The translations under genes were made by a program, and so were the position numbers. From contig CAMYZE010000001.1 in the NCBI GenBank assembly GCA_947303805.1, forward strand, positions 310,001 through 374,000: DNA of 64,000 bases. Reading direction: 5' to 3'. The notes under the pieces are model-generated. The model was not told the DNA's origin. It was given only the letters and a program-made list of their open reading frames with translations, and did not search any database. The stretch comes from an uncultured Clostridia bacterium (GTDB lineage Bacteria > Bacillota > Clostridia > Lachnospirales > Lachnospiraceae). Positions 1-8,642 of the stretch are shown one piece after another. How positions within the stretch are numbered: the first letter of the stretch is position 1; the number at the start of each line of letters is the position of its first letter.

Positions 1-653
1 TGCTTAAACTTCTGGCAGGACTCAATTTTCCTACAAAGGGTACGATATATTTTGAAGATAGTGAAGTAAAATCTGCAAGCCTCAACCGCAGTGTAGTTTT
101 CCAGGATTATGGACTTTTTCCTTGGATGACAGCAGGTGAAAATATATTATTGGCACTTAAAGAAAGGTATAAGGAAAAAAGTAGGCAAGAATTAAAAAAA
201 ATAGCCATTGATTCACTACGAAAAGTTGGGCTTGATGATAAAGTATACAATACTCTTCCAAAGCGCTTGTCTGGTGGGATGCAACAGAGAGTAGCAATAG
301 CTCAAGCAATAAGCGTTGATCCGAAAGTACTTCTTATGGATGAACCATTTGGTGCTCTTGATGCTGTCACAAGACTAAAGCTACAGGAGTTATTATTGTT
401 CTTGTGGAAAGAGAGTGAAATCAAGAAGACAGTAATCTTTATCACTCATGATGTTGATGAAGCTATATATTTGGCAAATAGAATAATTGTGCTAGGTCAA
501 TCACCAAGTAAAATTATTTATGATAAAAAAGTTGACAACAATATAAAAGTTACAAGAGAGAATCAATTTTCTGATTCTAAAATAATAGAATTACGAAATG
601 AATTGATATCAATAATCAATAATGATGTAAATCAAAAAGCAATAAATAAATAG
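1..653 (+). CDS. ABC transporter ATP-binding protein, SsuB/TauB type (5' end outside window)
   Basis: ATPase of a nitrate/sulfonate/taurine-type importer, working on the cytoplasmic face with the permease and lipoprotein that follow. The reading frame is open from base 3, so the start and the Walker A motif lie upstream of the window. Visible are the Q-loop (VVFQDYGLFPW), the signature LSGGMQQRVAIAQA, Walker B with VLLMDEPFGALDA, and the H-loop in FITHDVDEA. The ATG at base 126 lies after the Q-loop and cannot be the true start. The gene ends 14 nt before the binding-protein gene, so they form one operon. Substrate is unknown; the lyase and reductase downstream suggest an organosulfur or organoselenium compound, which is inference. 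Confidence 0.93.
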   Translation, partial: LKLLAGLNFPTKGTIYFEDSEVKSASLNRSVVFQDYGLFPWMTAGENILLALKERYKEKSRQELKKIAIDSLRKVGLDDKVYNTLPKRLSGGMQQRVAIAQAISVDPKVLLMDEPFGALDAVTRLKLQELLLFLWKESEIKKTVIFITHDVDEAIYLANRIIVLGQSPSKIIYDKKVDNNIKVTRENQFSDSKIIELRNELISIINNDVNQKAINK

Positions 654-667
654 AGGAGCAAATCAAA

Positions 668-1747
668 ATGAAAAAAGTAATTATTGCAGGTGTTGCTATT
701 GCTGTTATTAGCTTAGCAGCTTGCGGACAAAAGACAACTCAAGTAGCAGAAAATACTCAAGCTGCTACAGAGGCAAAAAAAGAAAACACTGTAGTTCGTT
801 GGAATTATGGTTCAAGCGGAAATGTATTAGTTACTATTGCAGAAGAAAAAGGATACTTTGATGAAGTAGGTATAACTATTAAGCCTGTATCAGCAACAGC
901 AAATGCAAATGCTATGGCTCTACTTGCTACAGGACAAGTAGATGTAGTTAGTAATTCAGGAACTACTAGCCCACTTCAACAGATAGCATCTGGAGTGGAT
1001 TTGACTATTTTTGGCGGGCACATGGTAAATGGAGCTATGCCAGTTGTTGCAAAAAAAGGAACAGAGTGGAAAGGCATTGAGAGTTTCATCGGTCAAGATG
1101 TAGCAGTTAATCCTACATATTTTGCATTCACAGGCGCTGTTATGAATCTTGGATATGATAATCCGCTTGAAGTTGTAAATTGGAAAGTTTATTCAAATTA
1201 TGACGAAGCATTGGCTGCAGTTCAAAGAGGTGAAGTAAAATATGCTCTCATGGGAACAGAAAAGAATTACCCAATTTCTCAAATGGATGACATAGAGATA
1301 GTTTCATGGCACAGCGAAGTTATGCCAAACTATAGTTGCTGCAGAATGGAATGTCAGACAGAATACTTTAATAACAATAAAGATGTGATTAAGAATGTTA
1401 TAAAAGCTCTTTTAAGAGCACAGAGTTATTATGAGACACACAAGGACGAGGCTATAAGCCTTCATGCTAAGAAAATAAATGCAACTCCAGAGTTTGTTGC
1501 AGCATATATGAATAACTCTCATTATCTTGTATCTGTAGACCCACTTAAGAATTCAGTTTTAAGAGCTTGGGGAATACTTGATAAGACAGGTTACCTTGAT
1601 GAAAATGCAAAAAACATCAATATTAATGATCATATAAATACTGCACTATATGAGGAAGCACTTGCTGAAGCAGAAAAAGATTATGGATCAGAGAATCCAG
1701 ATTTTTACAAAAAGATGAAAGCATTTTTTAACGAAAATGATATATAA
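668..1747 (+). CDS. ABC transporter substrate-binding lipoprotein (SsuA/NMT1-like)
   Basis: Extracytoplasmic solute receptor of the SsuA/TauA/THI5 family, 359 aa. A lipoprotein signal is clear: a K-rich start, a hydrophobic stretch, then lipobox LAAC with Cys19 as the lipidated residue. A Q/T/A/E/K-rich linker follows. The mature domain begins VVRWNYGSSGNVLVTIAEEKGYFDEVGI, shown here in two parts: VVRWNYGSSGNVLV and TIAEEKGYFDEVGI, which is the usual opening of this family. The start follows GAGGAGC with good spacing. It sits between the ATPase and permease genes. A 9-bp hairpin follows the stop codon and probably raises its message level over the permease. The ligand cannot be read from sequence. 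Confidence 0.93.
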   Translation: MKKVIIAGVAIAVISLAACGQKTTQVAENTQAATEAKKENTVVRWNYGSSGNVLVTIAEEKGYFDEVGITIKPVSATANANAMALLATGQVDVVSNSGTTSPLQQIASGVDLTIFGGHMVNGAMPVVAKKGTEWKGIESFIGQDVAVNPTYFAFTGAVMNLGYDNPLEVVNWKVYSNYDEALAAVQRGEVKYALMGTEKNYPISQMDDIEIVSWHSEVMPNYSCCRMECQTEYFNNNKDVIKNVIKALLRAQSYYETHKDEAISLHAKKINATPEFVAAYMNNSHYLVSVDPLKNSVLRAWGILDKTGYLDENAKNININDHINTALYEEALAEAEKDYGSENPDFYKKMKAFFNENDI

Positions 1748-1779
1748 TTTTTTCTAATTTCTCCAAAGGTGTTAGTGAG

Positions 1780-1803
1780 AGGCTTGGAGTAAAATCCAAG
1801 CCT
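1780..1803 (+). other. intercistronic hairpin after the binding-protein gene
   Basis: Perfect 9-bp stem AGGCTTGGA / TCCAAGCCT with loop GTAAAA. No T-run follows, so it is not a standard intrinsic terminator. Hairpins in this position of ABC operons commonly protect the upstream binding-protein message from 3' decay. That role is inferred here. Confidence 0.6.
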
Positions 1804-1810
1804 TGAGCTA

Positions 1811-2584
1811 ATGCAATTTGTTATTATGAAAAACTTAAAGACAACAATAATTAAATATAGTATTACAGTATTAATAGCAATTGCTTTAATTGCTATATAT
1901 GTATATACGACAGAAAATGGGATAGCAAATCCATACTTTTTTCCTAAAGTTAGCAAGATAAAAAAGGCATTTGATGATAGCAAAAGTATGATGTTTTCAA
2001 ATATGATAGCTTCATTTAAACTTGTGATACCATCAATTGTTTTTTCGCTCGCTATAGGAATTGGTGTAGGAACTATAATGGGTCTTAATGAGTGGGTAAG
2101 GGATAGTTTGCACCCAATTATATATGCATTTTCAGTTATCCCTTCAATTTTACTTTCGCCATTCGTGTTATTCTTATCTCCAAATATAGAAATTGCCTCA
2201 ATAATTCTTATAGTATATAACACTATGTGGGCAACACTCTTTTCGACGATAACCGGAATTATGACTATAGATAAGAGATACCTTGATAAAGCAAAAGTGC
2301 TAGAATTAAGTGGAACTAAAAAATTATTTAAAGTAATATTGCCAGCCGCAAGCCCTTCTATAATATCCGGCTTTGTAAACTCTCTTCGAAGCACATTTGT
2401 AATGTTGGTATTTGCAGAGATGTATGGTGCTCAAAATGGTATGGGATATTTTGTAAGGGTAAATTCAGAATTTGGACTATATGATAAGGTTTGGTGCGGG
2501 TTTATATTTTTAGTGATTGTCCTAGTTATAGTTATGCAATTGTTTGAAGTAATTAAAAAAATATTATTGAGGTGGACAATGTAA
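1811..2584 (+). CDS. ABC transporter permease (SsuC/TauC-like)
   Basis: Inner-membrane permease with the binding-protein-dependent transport fold, 257 aa. Hydrophobic segments lie near residues 15-35, 75-95, 105-125, 130-150, 190-210 and 230-250. An EAA-type loop for ATPase contact lies around LELSGTKKLFKVILPAASPS. There is no good ribosome binding site before either candidate start (1811 or the ATG at 1826), and the upstream hairpin separates it from the lipoprotein gene. Low translation relative to the binding protein would fit. Its stop shares one base with the next start (TAATG). Confidence 0.88.
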   Translation: MQFVIMKNLKTTIIKYSITVLIAIALIAIYVYTTENGIANPYFFPKVSKIKKAFDDSKSMMFSNMIASFKLVIPSIVFSLAIGIGVGTIMGLNEWVRDSLHPIIYAFSVIPSILLSPFVLFLSPNIEIASIILIVYNTMWATLFSTITGIMTIDKRYLDKAKVLELSGTKKLFKVILPAASPSIISGFVNSLRSTFVMLVFAEMYGAQNGMGYFVRVNSEFGLYDKVWCGFIFLVIVLVIVMQLFEVIKKILLRWTM

Positions 2585-3774
2585 TGAGACATAATTTTGA
2601 TGAGATAATCGATAGAAAAAATATTCATTCAAGTAAATGGGATGACTGCAACTATAGATTTGGTGTGGATAAAAATGTAGAGATGATACCTATGTGGATT
2701 GCTGATATGGATTTTAATTCACCAAAAGAAGTTGTTGATGAGATAAAAAAGAGAGCAGCTGTAGGAAATTATGGATATATTGTGACATCAGAAGATTTTT
2801 ATAATTCTATAATTTCTTGGTTTAAAAAAAGATATGATGTAAACGTTAAAAAAGATTGGATAGTTTTTTCGCCTGGGGTTCTTTCTGGACTAAATGCTGC
2901 CATACAGAGTCTTACTAATAAAAATGATGGCATCATTATACAAGAGCCAGTCTATTATCCATTTATGGATGGCGCAAATAATAATGAGAGAAAGATAGTA
3001 AATAATCAACTTATAAACACTAATGGCCACTATGAAATAGACTTTGATGATTTAGAAGCAAAGTGTAAAGACAGCAACAATAAATTAATGATAATTAGTA
3101 ACCCACATAATCCAGTTGGTAGATCTTGGACTAAGGAAGAGTTGATAAAATTATGTAAACTTTGTTGTGACAATGATGTGATTCTAATATCAGATGAAAT
3201 ACATTCTGATTTAACTATGAAAGGACATAAACACGAAGTAGTTTTGGGTTTGTCTGATGAGATATCACAAAACTCAATAGTTATGCACTCTGCAAGTAAG
3301 ACATTTAATCTTGCAGGGCTTCAGACAGCATATAGCATAATACCAAATGAAAATTTGCGAAATAAGGTTGTTGAACAGCTTAAAAAAAATAGAATTACCA
3401 ACATGAATTGGTTTGGTCCTTGCGCGCTTATAGCTGCTTATAACGATTGCGAATATTATGTAGATGAACTTTGCGAATATGTTTATCAAAATATGCTATA
3501 CATGAAGGAGTTTATAGATAGAAAACTTCCAAACATAAAGATGAATATTTCTGAAGCAACTTATATGGTATGGGTGGATTTTAGAGGAACTGGCATGAGT
3601 AACGATCAAATTGAGTATTTTATAACAAATGAAGCTCATATAGGTGTAGATTATGGCAGATGGTTTGGAAAAGCAGGAGAAGGTTTTTTGAGAATTAATC
3701 TTGCATGCCCAAGAAAAATTTTAAAGAAAGCTATGGACAATTTGTTAAATGCATTTAAAAAAATTGATGATTAA
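2584..3774 (+). CDS. MalY/PatB-family PLP-dependent C-S beta-lyase
   Basis: Fold-type I aminotransferase-like enzyme of the MalY/PatB family, which cleaves C-S bonds in cystathionine, cysteine or modified cysteines to give pyruvate, ammonia and a thiol. Visible are the N-terminal WIADMDF motif, SNPHNPVGR, ISDEIHSDL and SASKTFNLAGLQ, which carries the PLP lysine. The ATG at 2584 overlaps the permease stop and has GAGGTGG (2569-2575) 8 nt upstream; a GTG at 2572 would destroy that site. Coupling to an SsuABC-like importer suggests it processes the imported sulfur or selenium compound. It could also be annotated as an aminotransferase. Confidence 0.88.
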   Translation: MRHNFDEIIDRKNIHSSKWDDCNYRFGVDKNVEMIPMWIADMDFNSPKEVVDEIKKRAAVGNYGYIVTSEDFYNSIISWFKKRYDVNVKKDWIVFSPGVLSGLNAAIQSLTNKNDGIIIQEPVYYPFMDGANNNERKIVNNQLINTNGHYEIDFDDLEAKCKDSNNKLMIISNPHNPVGRSWTKEELIKLCKLCCDNDVILISDEIHSDLTMKGHKHEVVLGLSDEISQNSIVMHSASKTFNLAGLQTAYSIIPNENLRNKVVEQLKKNRITNMNWFGPCALIAAYNDCEYYVDELCEYVYQNMLYMKEFIDRKLPNIKMNISEATYMVWVDFRGTGMSNDQIEYFITNEAHIGVDYGRWFGKAGEGFLRINLACPRKILKKAMDNLLNAFKKIDD

Positions 3775-3791
3775 GGAAGGTAGATAAAACT

Positions 3792-4937
3792 ATGGATAAT
3801 TATTCATTGCCAAAAAAATTTGAAGAGTTTAATGACGCTAGAAAAAATGGATTTTTGAAAGTAAAGGCGTTAAAGGAGCAAGGTAAACTTGTAGCGGGAA
3901 TATTTTGCACATTTACTCCGCTTGAGATACTTGATGCTGCAGGTTTTGTGTCTGTAAGCCTTTGTGGTATGAGCGCAGAAACTATACCTGATGCAGAAGT
4001 TGATTTGCCAAAAAATCTTTGCCCTCTTATAAAATCAAGCTATGGTTTTTATGTATCAGACAAATGTCCATATACATATTTTGCTGATTTGATAGTAGGA
4101 GAGACAACCTGTGATGGCAAAAAGAAAATGTATGAACTTATGAGTAAGGGCAAAAAGACATTTATACTTCATTTGCCACAGAGTGAAGATAGTTTTGAAG
4201 TAGATAATTGGGAAAGAGAACTTATAAGATTTAAAGAATATCTTGAGAGTGAATTTGGAGTAGTTATCACAGAGGAAAAATTAAGAGAGGCAGCTAAACT
4301 TCGTAATGTAGAAAGAACTGAAAGAAAGAAACTTATGGAGGTGCAGCTAAGTAATCCTGCGCCTGCTGCTGGTCTTGATTTATATAAGACATTTGACGGA
4401 GTTGGATTTTTATTTGATGAGCAAGAGAGAATAGATAAGTTAAAAGGACTTAGAGAAGAGATAGAAAAGACAGGAGACCCAAGTCTTAACATAGGTAAAA
4501 AGAGAATACTTGTCACAGGATGCCCTATTGGTGGAGTTCTTGATAAGACAGTAGGAGCTATTGAGAGAAATGGTGGCAATGTAGTTTGTTATGAAAACTG
4601 TGCAGGTCTTAAAGCCTGCCTTAGACTGGTCGATGAAAATTCCAACAATATGTTAAGGGCTATTGCTGAAAGATATTTAAGCATAGGATGCGCAGTTATG
4701 ACACCGGATACAACAAGAATGAAGAACTTAAGAGAACTTGTAAAAGAGTTCCAGGTTGACGGAGTCATAAACGTGACGCTTCATGCATGTACTACTTACG
4801 ATGTAGAGTCAAAAATAGTAGCAGACCTTATGAAAGAGATAGGCATGCCATATATGTCGGTAGAGTGTGATTATACTGCTGGAGATGAAGGGCAATTACT
4901 CACTCGTATACAAGCATTTATAGAAATGTTAAAGTAA
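3792..4937 (+). CDS. double-cubane-cluster anaerobic reductase (2-hydroxyacyl-CoA dehydratase D-component family, YjiM-like)
   Basis: 381 aa protein of the HgdB/BcrB/YjiM superfamily. Known members hold Fe-S clusters and, in the double-cubane branch, an [8Fe-9S] cluster that performs low-potential reductions after ATP-driven electron injection. Cysteines are visible in GIFCTFTP, NLCPLI, SDKCPY, TTCDGKKKMYE, VTGCPIGG and YENCAGLKAC. Length matches the single-subunit double-cubane proteins rather than two-subunit dehydratases. The expected partner, an ASKHA activator ATPase (HgdC/YjiL), is not in the window and must be supplied elsewhere. It follows the MalY gene by 17 nt with AAGGAAGG as binding site. 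The substrate is unknown. Confidence 0.85.
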   Translation: MDNYSLPKKFEEFNDARKNGFLKVKALKEQGKLVAGIFCTFTPLEILDAAGFVSVSLCGMSAETIPDAEVDLPKNLCPLIKSSYGFYVSDKCPYTYFADLIVGETTCDGKKKMYELMSKGKKTFILHLPQSEDSFEVDNWERELIRFKEYLESEFGVVITEEKLREAAKLRNVERTERKKLMEVQLSNPAPAAGLDLYKTFDGVGFLFDEQERIDKLKGLREEIEKTGDPSLNIGKKRILVTGCPIGGVLDKTVGAIERNGGNVVCYENCAGLKACLRLVDENSNNMLRAIAERYLSIGCAVMTPDTTRMKNLRELVKEFQVDGVINVTLHACTTYDVESKIVADLMKEIGMPYMSVECDYTAGDEGQLLTRIQAFIEMLK

Positions 4938-5038
4938 TCATAAATATTTATAAGCTGTAAGCGATAATTGTATTATAAACAAAGTGCTGCGGTTATAACA
5001 ATTATATGCTATAATAGTTTCATTGATAGGTAAATGAA

Positions 5039-6133
5039 ATGAAGCTGGAGCAAAAAATTAAAGCAATAAAATTAGTTATAGTTATCATATTGGTAATCAT
5101 TGTTTCTTTGGTCCTAAAATTATATAAGATTACAAGTGCCAATGAGATCATAGATTTAATTAAAACTAGTGGCAGAGTAGGAATTATAGTATACATTTTA
5201 TTATTTACTTTTTTACCAGTTTTTTTTGTACCAGTAACTGTGTTGGCAATTAGTGCAGGAGCTGTATTTGGTTTATGGCAAGCTTGTCTATACACATTTA
5301 TTGGATCATTTTTAAATTCAACATCAACGTTTTTTATATCAAAACATTTTGCCTATGATTTGGTAAACGATTATGCGAATAGTAAACATAGTGTTGAATA
5401 TGAAAAATTAAAAGACAATACAAAAGGCAAAAAAGGTTTTATTTTAATTTTAGTGTTGAGACTATTGCCTATAGCACCATTTACATTGCTAAATTATCTA
5501 TGTGGGGCTGTAGGTTGTGACTACAAAATATTTATTACATCGACACTTTTAGGTATAATTCCTGGGATATTCTGTTATACAAATATTGGAGCAAATGCAA
5601 TACATGGTTTTTCGCCACAACTTATAATTTCAGTTTCAATTTTATTGACATTTTTAATATTAACAACAGTAATTGCAAAAAAATATTATTATAAAATAAA
5701 CAATGAGGAGGAAAAGGTAATGATAGGAGCAAGAAATGTAATTAAAGGAAAAGTAAAAGAAATTAAGAAAGGTGCAGTAAACGGAATTGTAAAAGTTGAC
5801 GTAGGCGAAGGAATAGTAATTTCTTCTAACTGTTCTATGGAATCAATAGAGCAACTAGGTCTCACAGAAGGTAAAGAAGTTCAAGTAGTTATTAAGGCAA
5901 TGGGTGTAATGCTTGCAAATGAAAAATTAAACATTGGTGCAAGAAACCAAGTTGAAGGTACTGTATGTGAGATTAAAAAGGGCGCTATAAACTGCATAGT
6001 TAAAATTAAAACAAATGGCGGCCTTGTTGTAACTGCAAATCTTTCACTTGAGTCAGTTGAAGAACTCGGCATTAAGGAAGGACAAAAGGCAGTTGCAATA
6101 TTTAAAGCAATGAATGTACTTTTAATGGTGTAA
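5039..6133 (+). CDS. TVP38/TMEM64 (VTT-domain) membrane protein fused to tandem Mop domains
   Basis: 364 aa. Residues 1-225 are a VTT/SNARE-associated membrane protein: a TM helix near 10-30 and the re-entrant signature region near 60-105 (FVPVTVLAISAGAVFG). Residues 228-364 are two consecutive Mop (molbindin) repeats of about 68 aa, each starting with IGARN and containing G-x-V-x-x-I-K-K-G-A. Mop domains bind molybdate or tungstate. No stop separates the two parts. An AGGAGG site 8 nt before an in-frame ATG at 5720 means a free molbindin can also be made. I know of no standard VTT-Mop architecture. The start at 5039 has only a weak ribosome binding site. Confidence 0.85.
   Translation: MKLEQKIKAIKLVIVIILVIIVSLVLKLYKITSANEIIDLIKTSGRVGIIVYILLFTFLPVFFVPVTVLAISAGAVFGLWQACLYTFIGSFLNSTSTFFISKHFAYDLVNDYANSKHSVEYEKLKDNTKGKKGFILILVLRLLPIAPFTLLNYLCGAVGCDYKIFITSTLLGIIPGIFCYTNIGANAIHGFSPQLIISVSILLTFLILTTVIAKKYYYKINNEEEKVMIGARNVIKGKVKEIKKGAVNGIVKVDVGEGIVISSNCSMESIEQLGLTEGKEVQVVIKAMGVMLANEKLNIGARNQVEGTVCEIKKGAINCIVKIKTNGGLVVTANLSLESVEELGIKEGQKAVAIFKAMNVLLMV
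5720..6133 (+). CDS. internal translation product: di-Mop molbindin (ModG-like)
   Basis: In-frame internal gene giving a 137 aa soluble protein made of two Mop repeats, the size of Azotobacter ModG-type molbindins, which store molybdate or tungstate oxyanions. Its start has AGGAGG at 5706-5711 with 8-nt spacing, far better than the start of the enclosing membrane gene. Possibly the membrane gene once ended just upstream and lost its stop codon, leaving a read-through fusion. Which product dominates cannot be judged from sequence. The moa genes at 12 and 17-19 kb give a reason to hold Mo or W. Confidence 0.72.
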   Translation: MIGARNVIKGKVKEIKKGAVNGIVKVDVGEGIVISSNCSMESIEQLGLTEGKEVQVVIKAMGVMLANEKLNIGARNQVEGTVCEIKKGAINCIVKIKTNGGLVVTANLSLESVEELGIKEGQKAVAIFKAMNVLLMV

Positions 6134-6158
6134 CTAGTATCATTGGGAGGAAATAGTA

Positions 6159-6779
6159 ATGGTAAAAGTTAATGGAATGGGCAAAACATGTCCAATACCA
6201 CTTATTGAGACAAAGAAAGCAGTAAAGGCTCTCACAAGTCCAGACATAGTTGAAGTTATGGTCGATAACAATATGGCCGTAAAGAATATCACAAGATATG
6301 CAACTGATAGTGGATTTAAAGTAAGTACTGATAAGTTAAGTGACAAAGAATTCAAGATTACTATTGAAGTAAAAGAAATTAAGTCAGAAGAAGAAAAGAA
6401 AGCTGCAGAGAATTGCTGTAGCTGTGGTGCAACAGATAATACTGGAAATATAGTTATAGCAATCGGATCTGAAAAAATGGGCTGCGGTGATGAGAAACTT
6501 GGAAAGAATCTCATGAAGGCGTTTATTTACTCTGTATCACAAGCTGAAGTTCAACCAAAGACTATGCTTTTCTTTAATGGCGGTGCACACCTTACTTGTG
6601 AAGGTTCTCTGTCACTTGAAGATTTAAATAATCTTAAAGAGCTCGGCGTGCAAATCAAAACTTGTGGAACCTGCCTTGATTTCTATGGCTTGAAGGATAA
6701 GCTGAAAGTCGGAGAAGTAACTAATATGTATGATATAGTTACTACCATGGAAGAGGCAAGTCTTGTTATAAGACCATAA
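6159..6779 (+). CDS. yedF: selenium metabolism protein YedF (TusA-like plus DsrE-like)
   Basis: 206 aa. The N-terminal TusA-like domain begins VNGMGKTCPIPLIETKK and keeps the CPxP motif with its persulfide-carrying cysteine. A CCSCG cysteine cluster lies at about residues 87-91. The C-terminal DsrE-like half contains MGCGDEKLGKNLMKAF, MLFFNGGAHLTCEGS and KTCGTCLDFYGL. This is the clostridial YedF layout, linked with selenium or sulfur trafficking through genome context rather than solved biochemistry. GGGAGG precedes the ATG. It lies between the molbindin and the Pst-like transporter, with DUF3343 at the end of the same run. Confidence 0.9.
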   Translation: MVKVNGMGKTCPIPLIETKKAVKALTSPDIVEVMVDNNMAVKNITRYATDSGFKVSTDKLSDKEFKITIEVKEIKSEEEKKAAENCCSCGATDNTGNIVIAIGSEKMGCGDEKLGKNLMKAFIYSVSQAEVQPKTMLFFNGGAHLTCEGSLSLEDLNNLKELGVQIKTCGTCLDFYGLKDKLKVGEVTNMYDIVTTMEEASLVIRP

Positions 6780-6786
6780 TTGAAGT

Positions 6787-6803
6787 AATGTGAAAATCAC
6801 ATT
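6787..6803 (+). other. short intergenic hairpin before the Pst-like operon
   Basis: Seven-base perfect stem AATGTGA / TCACATT with an AAA loop, between yedF and the binding-protein gene. No T-run follows. It could be an operator or a weak RNA hairpin; no function can be assigned. Confidence 0.35.
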
Positions 6804-6831
6804 CAATATATAAAAATGAGAGGTTATGAAA

Positions 6832-7779
6832 ATGAAAAACTTTAAAAAGCTAATATCAATTTTATTAGCTGCAGTATTAATGGCAAATGTATTTGCTTGT
6901 GGCGCAAAAACTTCAACTACAGCGACAACAAATACTAATGAAACTCAAGAGGCAAAGAAGGATGAATTCAAAGCAAATATACTATTCTGTGGATCTACTT
7001 CATTGTATCCAATTCTTTCTTCACTTGCATCTTCATTTACTGAAGAGTATGTTACTTGGGATAAGGTAGATGGAAGTTTTCCTAAAAAGAATATATCTAT
7101 ATATGTAGCACCAGGTGGATCAGGAGTTGGTGTTTCGGCAGCAGTCGATAAGACAGCTGATTTCGGTATGCTTGCAAGAGACATCAAAGATTCAGAAATC
7201 GAAAAGTTAGGTCAAGACTATAAAGCCTTTGTTGTTGCAAAAGATGCACTCACTGTTTCAGTTAATAAAGAAAATCCTATTGTTGAGAAAATTGATGATA
7301 TGGATACAGAAACTATTAAGAAGATATTTAGTGGTGAAACTGACACTTGGGATAAGGTTGATGGAAGTTTACCAAATGAGAAGATCAATGTGTATATAAG
7401 AGATTTATCAGGTGGTGCATATGAAGTGTTCCAAAATGTTATCATGAAGGATGCACAAGTTACTGCATCAGCAACACAGTCAGCATCTATGACTGAATTA
7501 GCAAAAAATATAGCTAATGATAAGTGGGGCATTGGATATGCTGGTTTTGGCGCCTACAATAAAATCAATGCAGACAAACAAGTTTTACAAGCAATGAAGG
7601 TTGATGGTGTAGAGGCTACTGCAGCAAATGTAGTATCTGGAAGCTATAAAGTTCAAAGACCTGTTATGTTTGTATCTGGACATGTAATTACTCCAAGCGA
7701 GCAGAAGTTTATAGACTATATATTCTCTGACACAGGTAAGAAAGTTGTTGAAGCAAATGGCTATATACCAGCCTTTTAA
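6832..7779 (+). CDS. PstS-like substrate-binding lipoprotein with an internal duplication
   Basis: About 315 aa phosphate-family periplasmic-binding-like protein. The signal peptide ends at an FACG lipobox. CGSTSLYPILSSLA and GGSGVGVSAAVD are the oxyanion-binding N-terminal signatures, and FSGETDTWDKVDGS is the family's usual W-x-x-V motif. The segment TWDKVDGSFPKKNISIYV near the N-terminus duplicates TWDKVDGSLPNEKINVYI 97 codons later, which is not normal for PstS. The start is taken at 6832, 8 nt after GAGAGG, rather than at 6826 only 2 nt after it. It heads a Pst-like four-gene set without phoU. The ligand may be phosphate or another tetrahedral oxyanion. Confidence 0.85.
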   Translation: MKNFKKLISILLAAVLMANVFACGAKTSTTATTNTNETQEAKKDEFKANILFCGSTSLYPILSSLASSFTEEYVTWDKVDGSFPKKNISIYVAPGGSGVGVSAAVDKTADFGMLARDIKDSEIEKLGQDYKAFVVAKDALTVSVNKENPIVEKIDDMDTETIKKIFSGETDTWDKVDGSLPNEKINVYIRDLSGGAYEVFQNVIMKDAQVTASATQSASMTELAKNIANDKWGIGYAGFGAYNKINADKQVLQAMKVDGVEATAANVVSGSYKVQRPVMFVSGHVITPSEQKFIDYIFSDTGKKVVEANGYIPAF

Positions 7780-8642
7780 TGAACAAGACTAAAGAAAAAA
7801 TATTCAAATATTTTACAAAAGCATTGACATACATTGCGTTGTCAATGCTTTTGTTTGTTATATGTTTTATTGTAAAAGAAGCACTACCGATATTTAAGGT
7901 TGTGAGCGTAAAAGAGTTTATACTTGGGACTGAATGGATGCCAATTGATTTTGGTTTCGGTACAAAATATGGTATGAGATATTTTATTTTAGGTACTTTA
8001 TTGGTGTCATTAATTGCAGTGGTAATATCTATGTTTATAAGCATAGGGGTGAGCCTATTTCTAGCAGTAGTGGCAAATGATAAAGTGAGAAGAAATATTT
8101 TTCCAGTGATTGATTTATTATCTGGTATCCCTTCTGTAGTTTATGGATTTATAGCACTTGAATTGCTGTCTCCAATTTTTTTTAGCTTTGGAGTAAAAAC
8201 TGGGAATTGTGTTTTGCTGGCAGCTATAGTTTTGTCTATCATGATTACACCTTATATAGTATCCTCTGTAACATATACTTTTGTAAATTTGAGAAATAAA
8301 TATATGATTTCCATAAAGAACCTTGGAATTGATGAGTGGTATGGCATGACCACAATTATATTACCAAAGTCAGTTAAGAGAATAGTATTGTCATTAATTC
8401 TTGCAAATTGTAGAGCAATGGGAGAAACTATGGCGGTCATGATGGTAATGGGAAATGCAATTGTCTTACCTACTATATTGGGAAAAGGCGAGAGTATAGC
8501 TTCGCTGATTGCACTTGAAATGGGAACAGCAGTTAGAGAAAGTAATCACTATTATGCACTATATGCAGCTGGACTTGTACTTATGGCAACTGTATTGATT
8601 ATAAATATTGTATTACATAAATTTAGTAAAGAGAGCACTTAG
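7779..8642 (+). CDS. Pst-like ABC transporter permease, PstC type
   Basis: 287 aa inner-membrane permease with about six hydrophobic segments. The signature SGIPSVVYGFIALELL is typical of PstC, and the C-terminal part carries an EAA-like loop followed by CRAMGETMAVMMVMGN. The ATG overlaps the binding-protein stop by one base (TAATG) and has no separate ribosome binding site, so translation is probably coupled. It pairs with the next permease to form the channel. The substrate is set by the binding protein and remains open. Confidence 0.9.
   Translation: MNKTKEKIFKYFTKALTYIALSMLLFVICFIVKEALPIFKVVSVKEFILGTEWMPIDFGFGTKYGMRYFILGTLLVSLIAVVISMFISIGVSLFLAVVANDKVRRNIFPVIDLLSGIPSVVYGFIALELLSPIFFSFGVKTGNCVLLAAIVLSIMITPYIVSSVTYTFVNLRNKYMISIKNLGIDEWYGMTTIILPKSVKRIVLSLILANCRAMGETMAVMMVMGNAIVLPTILGKGESIASLIALEMGTAVRESNHYYALYAAGLVLMATVLIINIVLHKFSKEST

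Noticed and set aside
1705..2394. Long minus-strand frame across the SsuC-like permease gene
   Set aside because: Shadow of the permease coding sequence with no ribosome binding site or recognisable domain.
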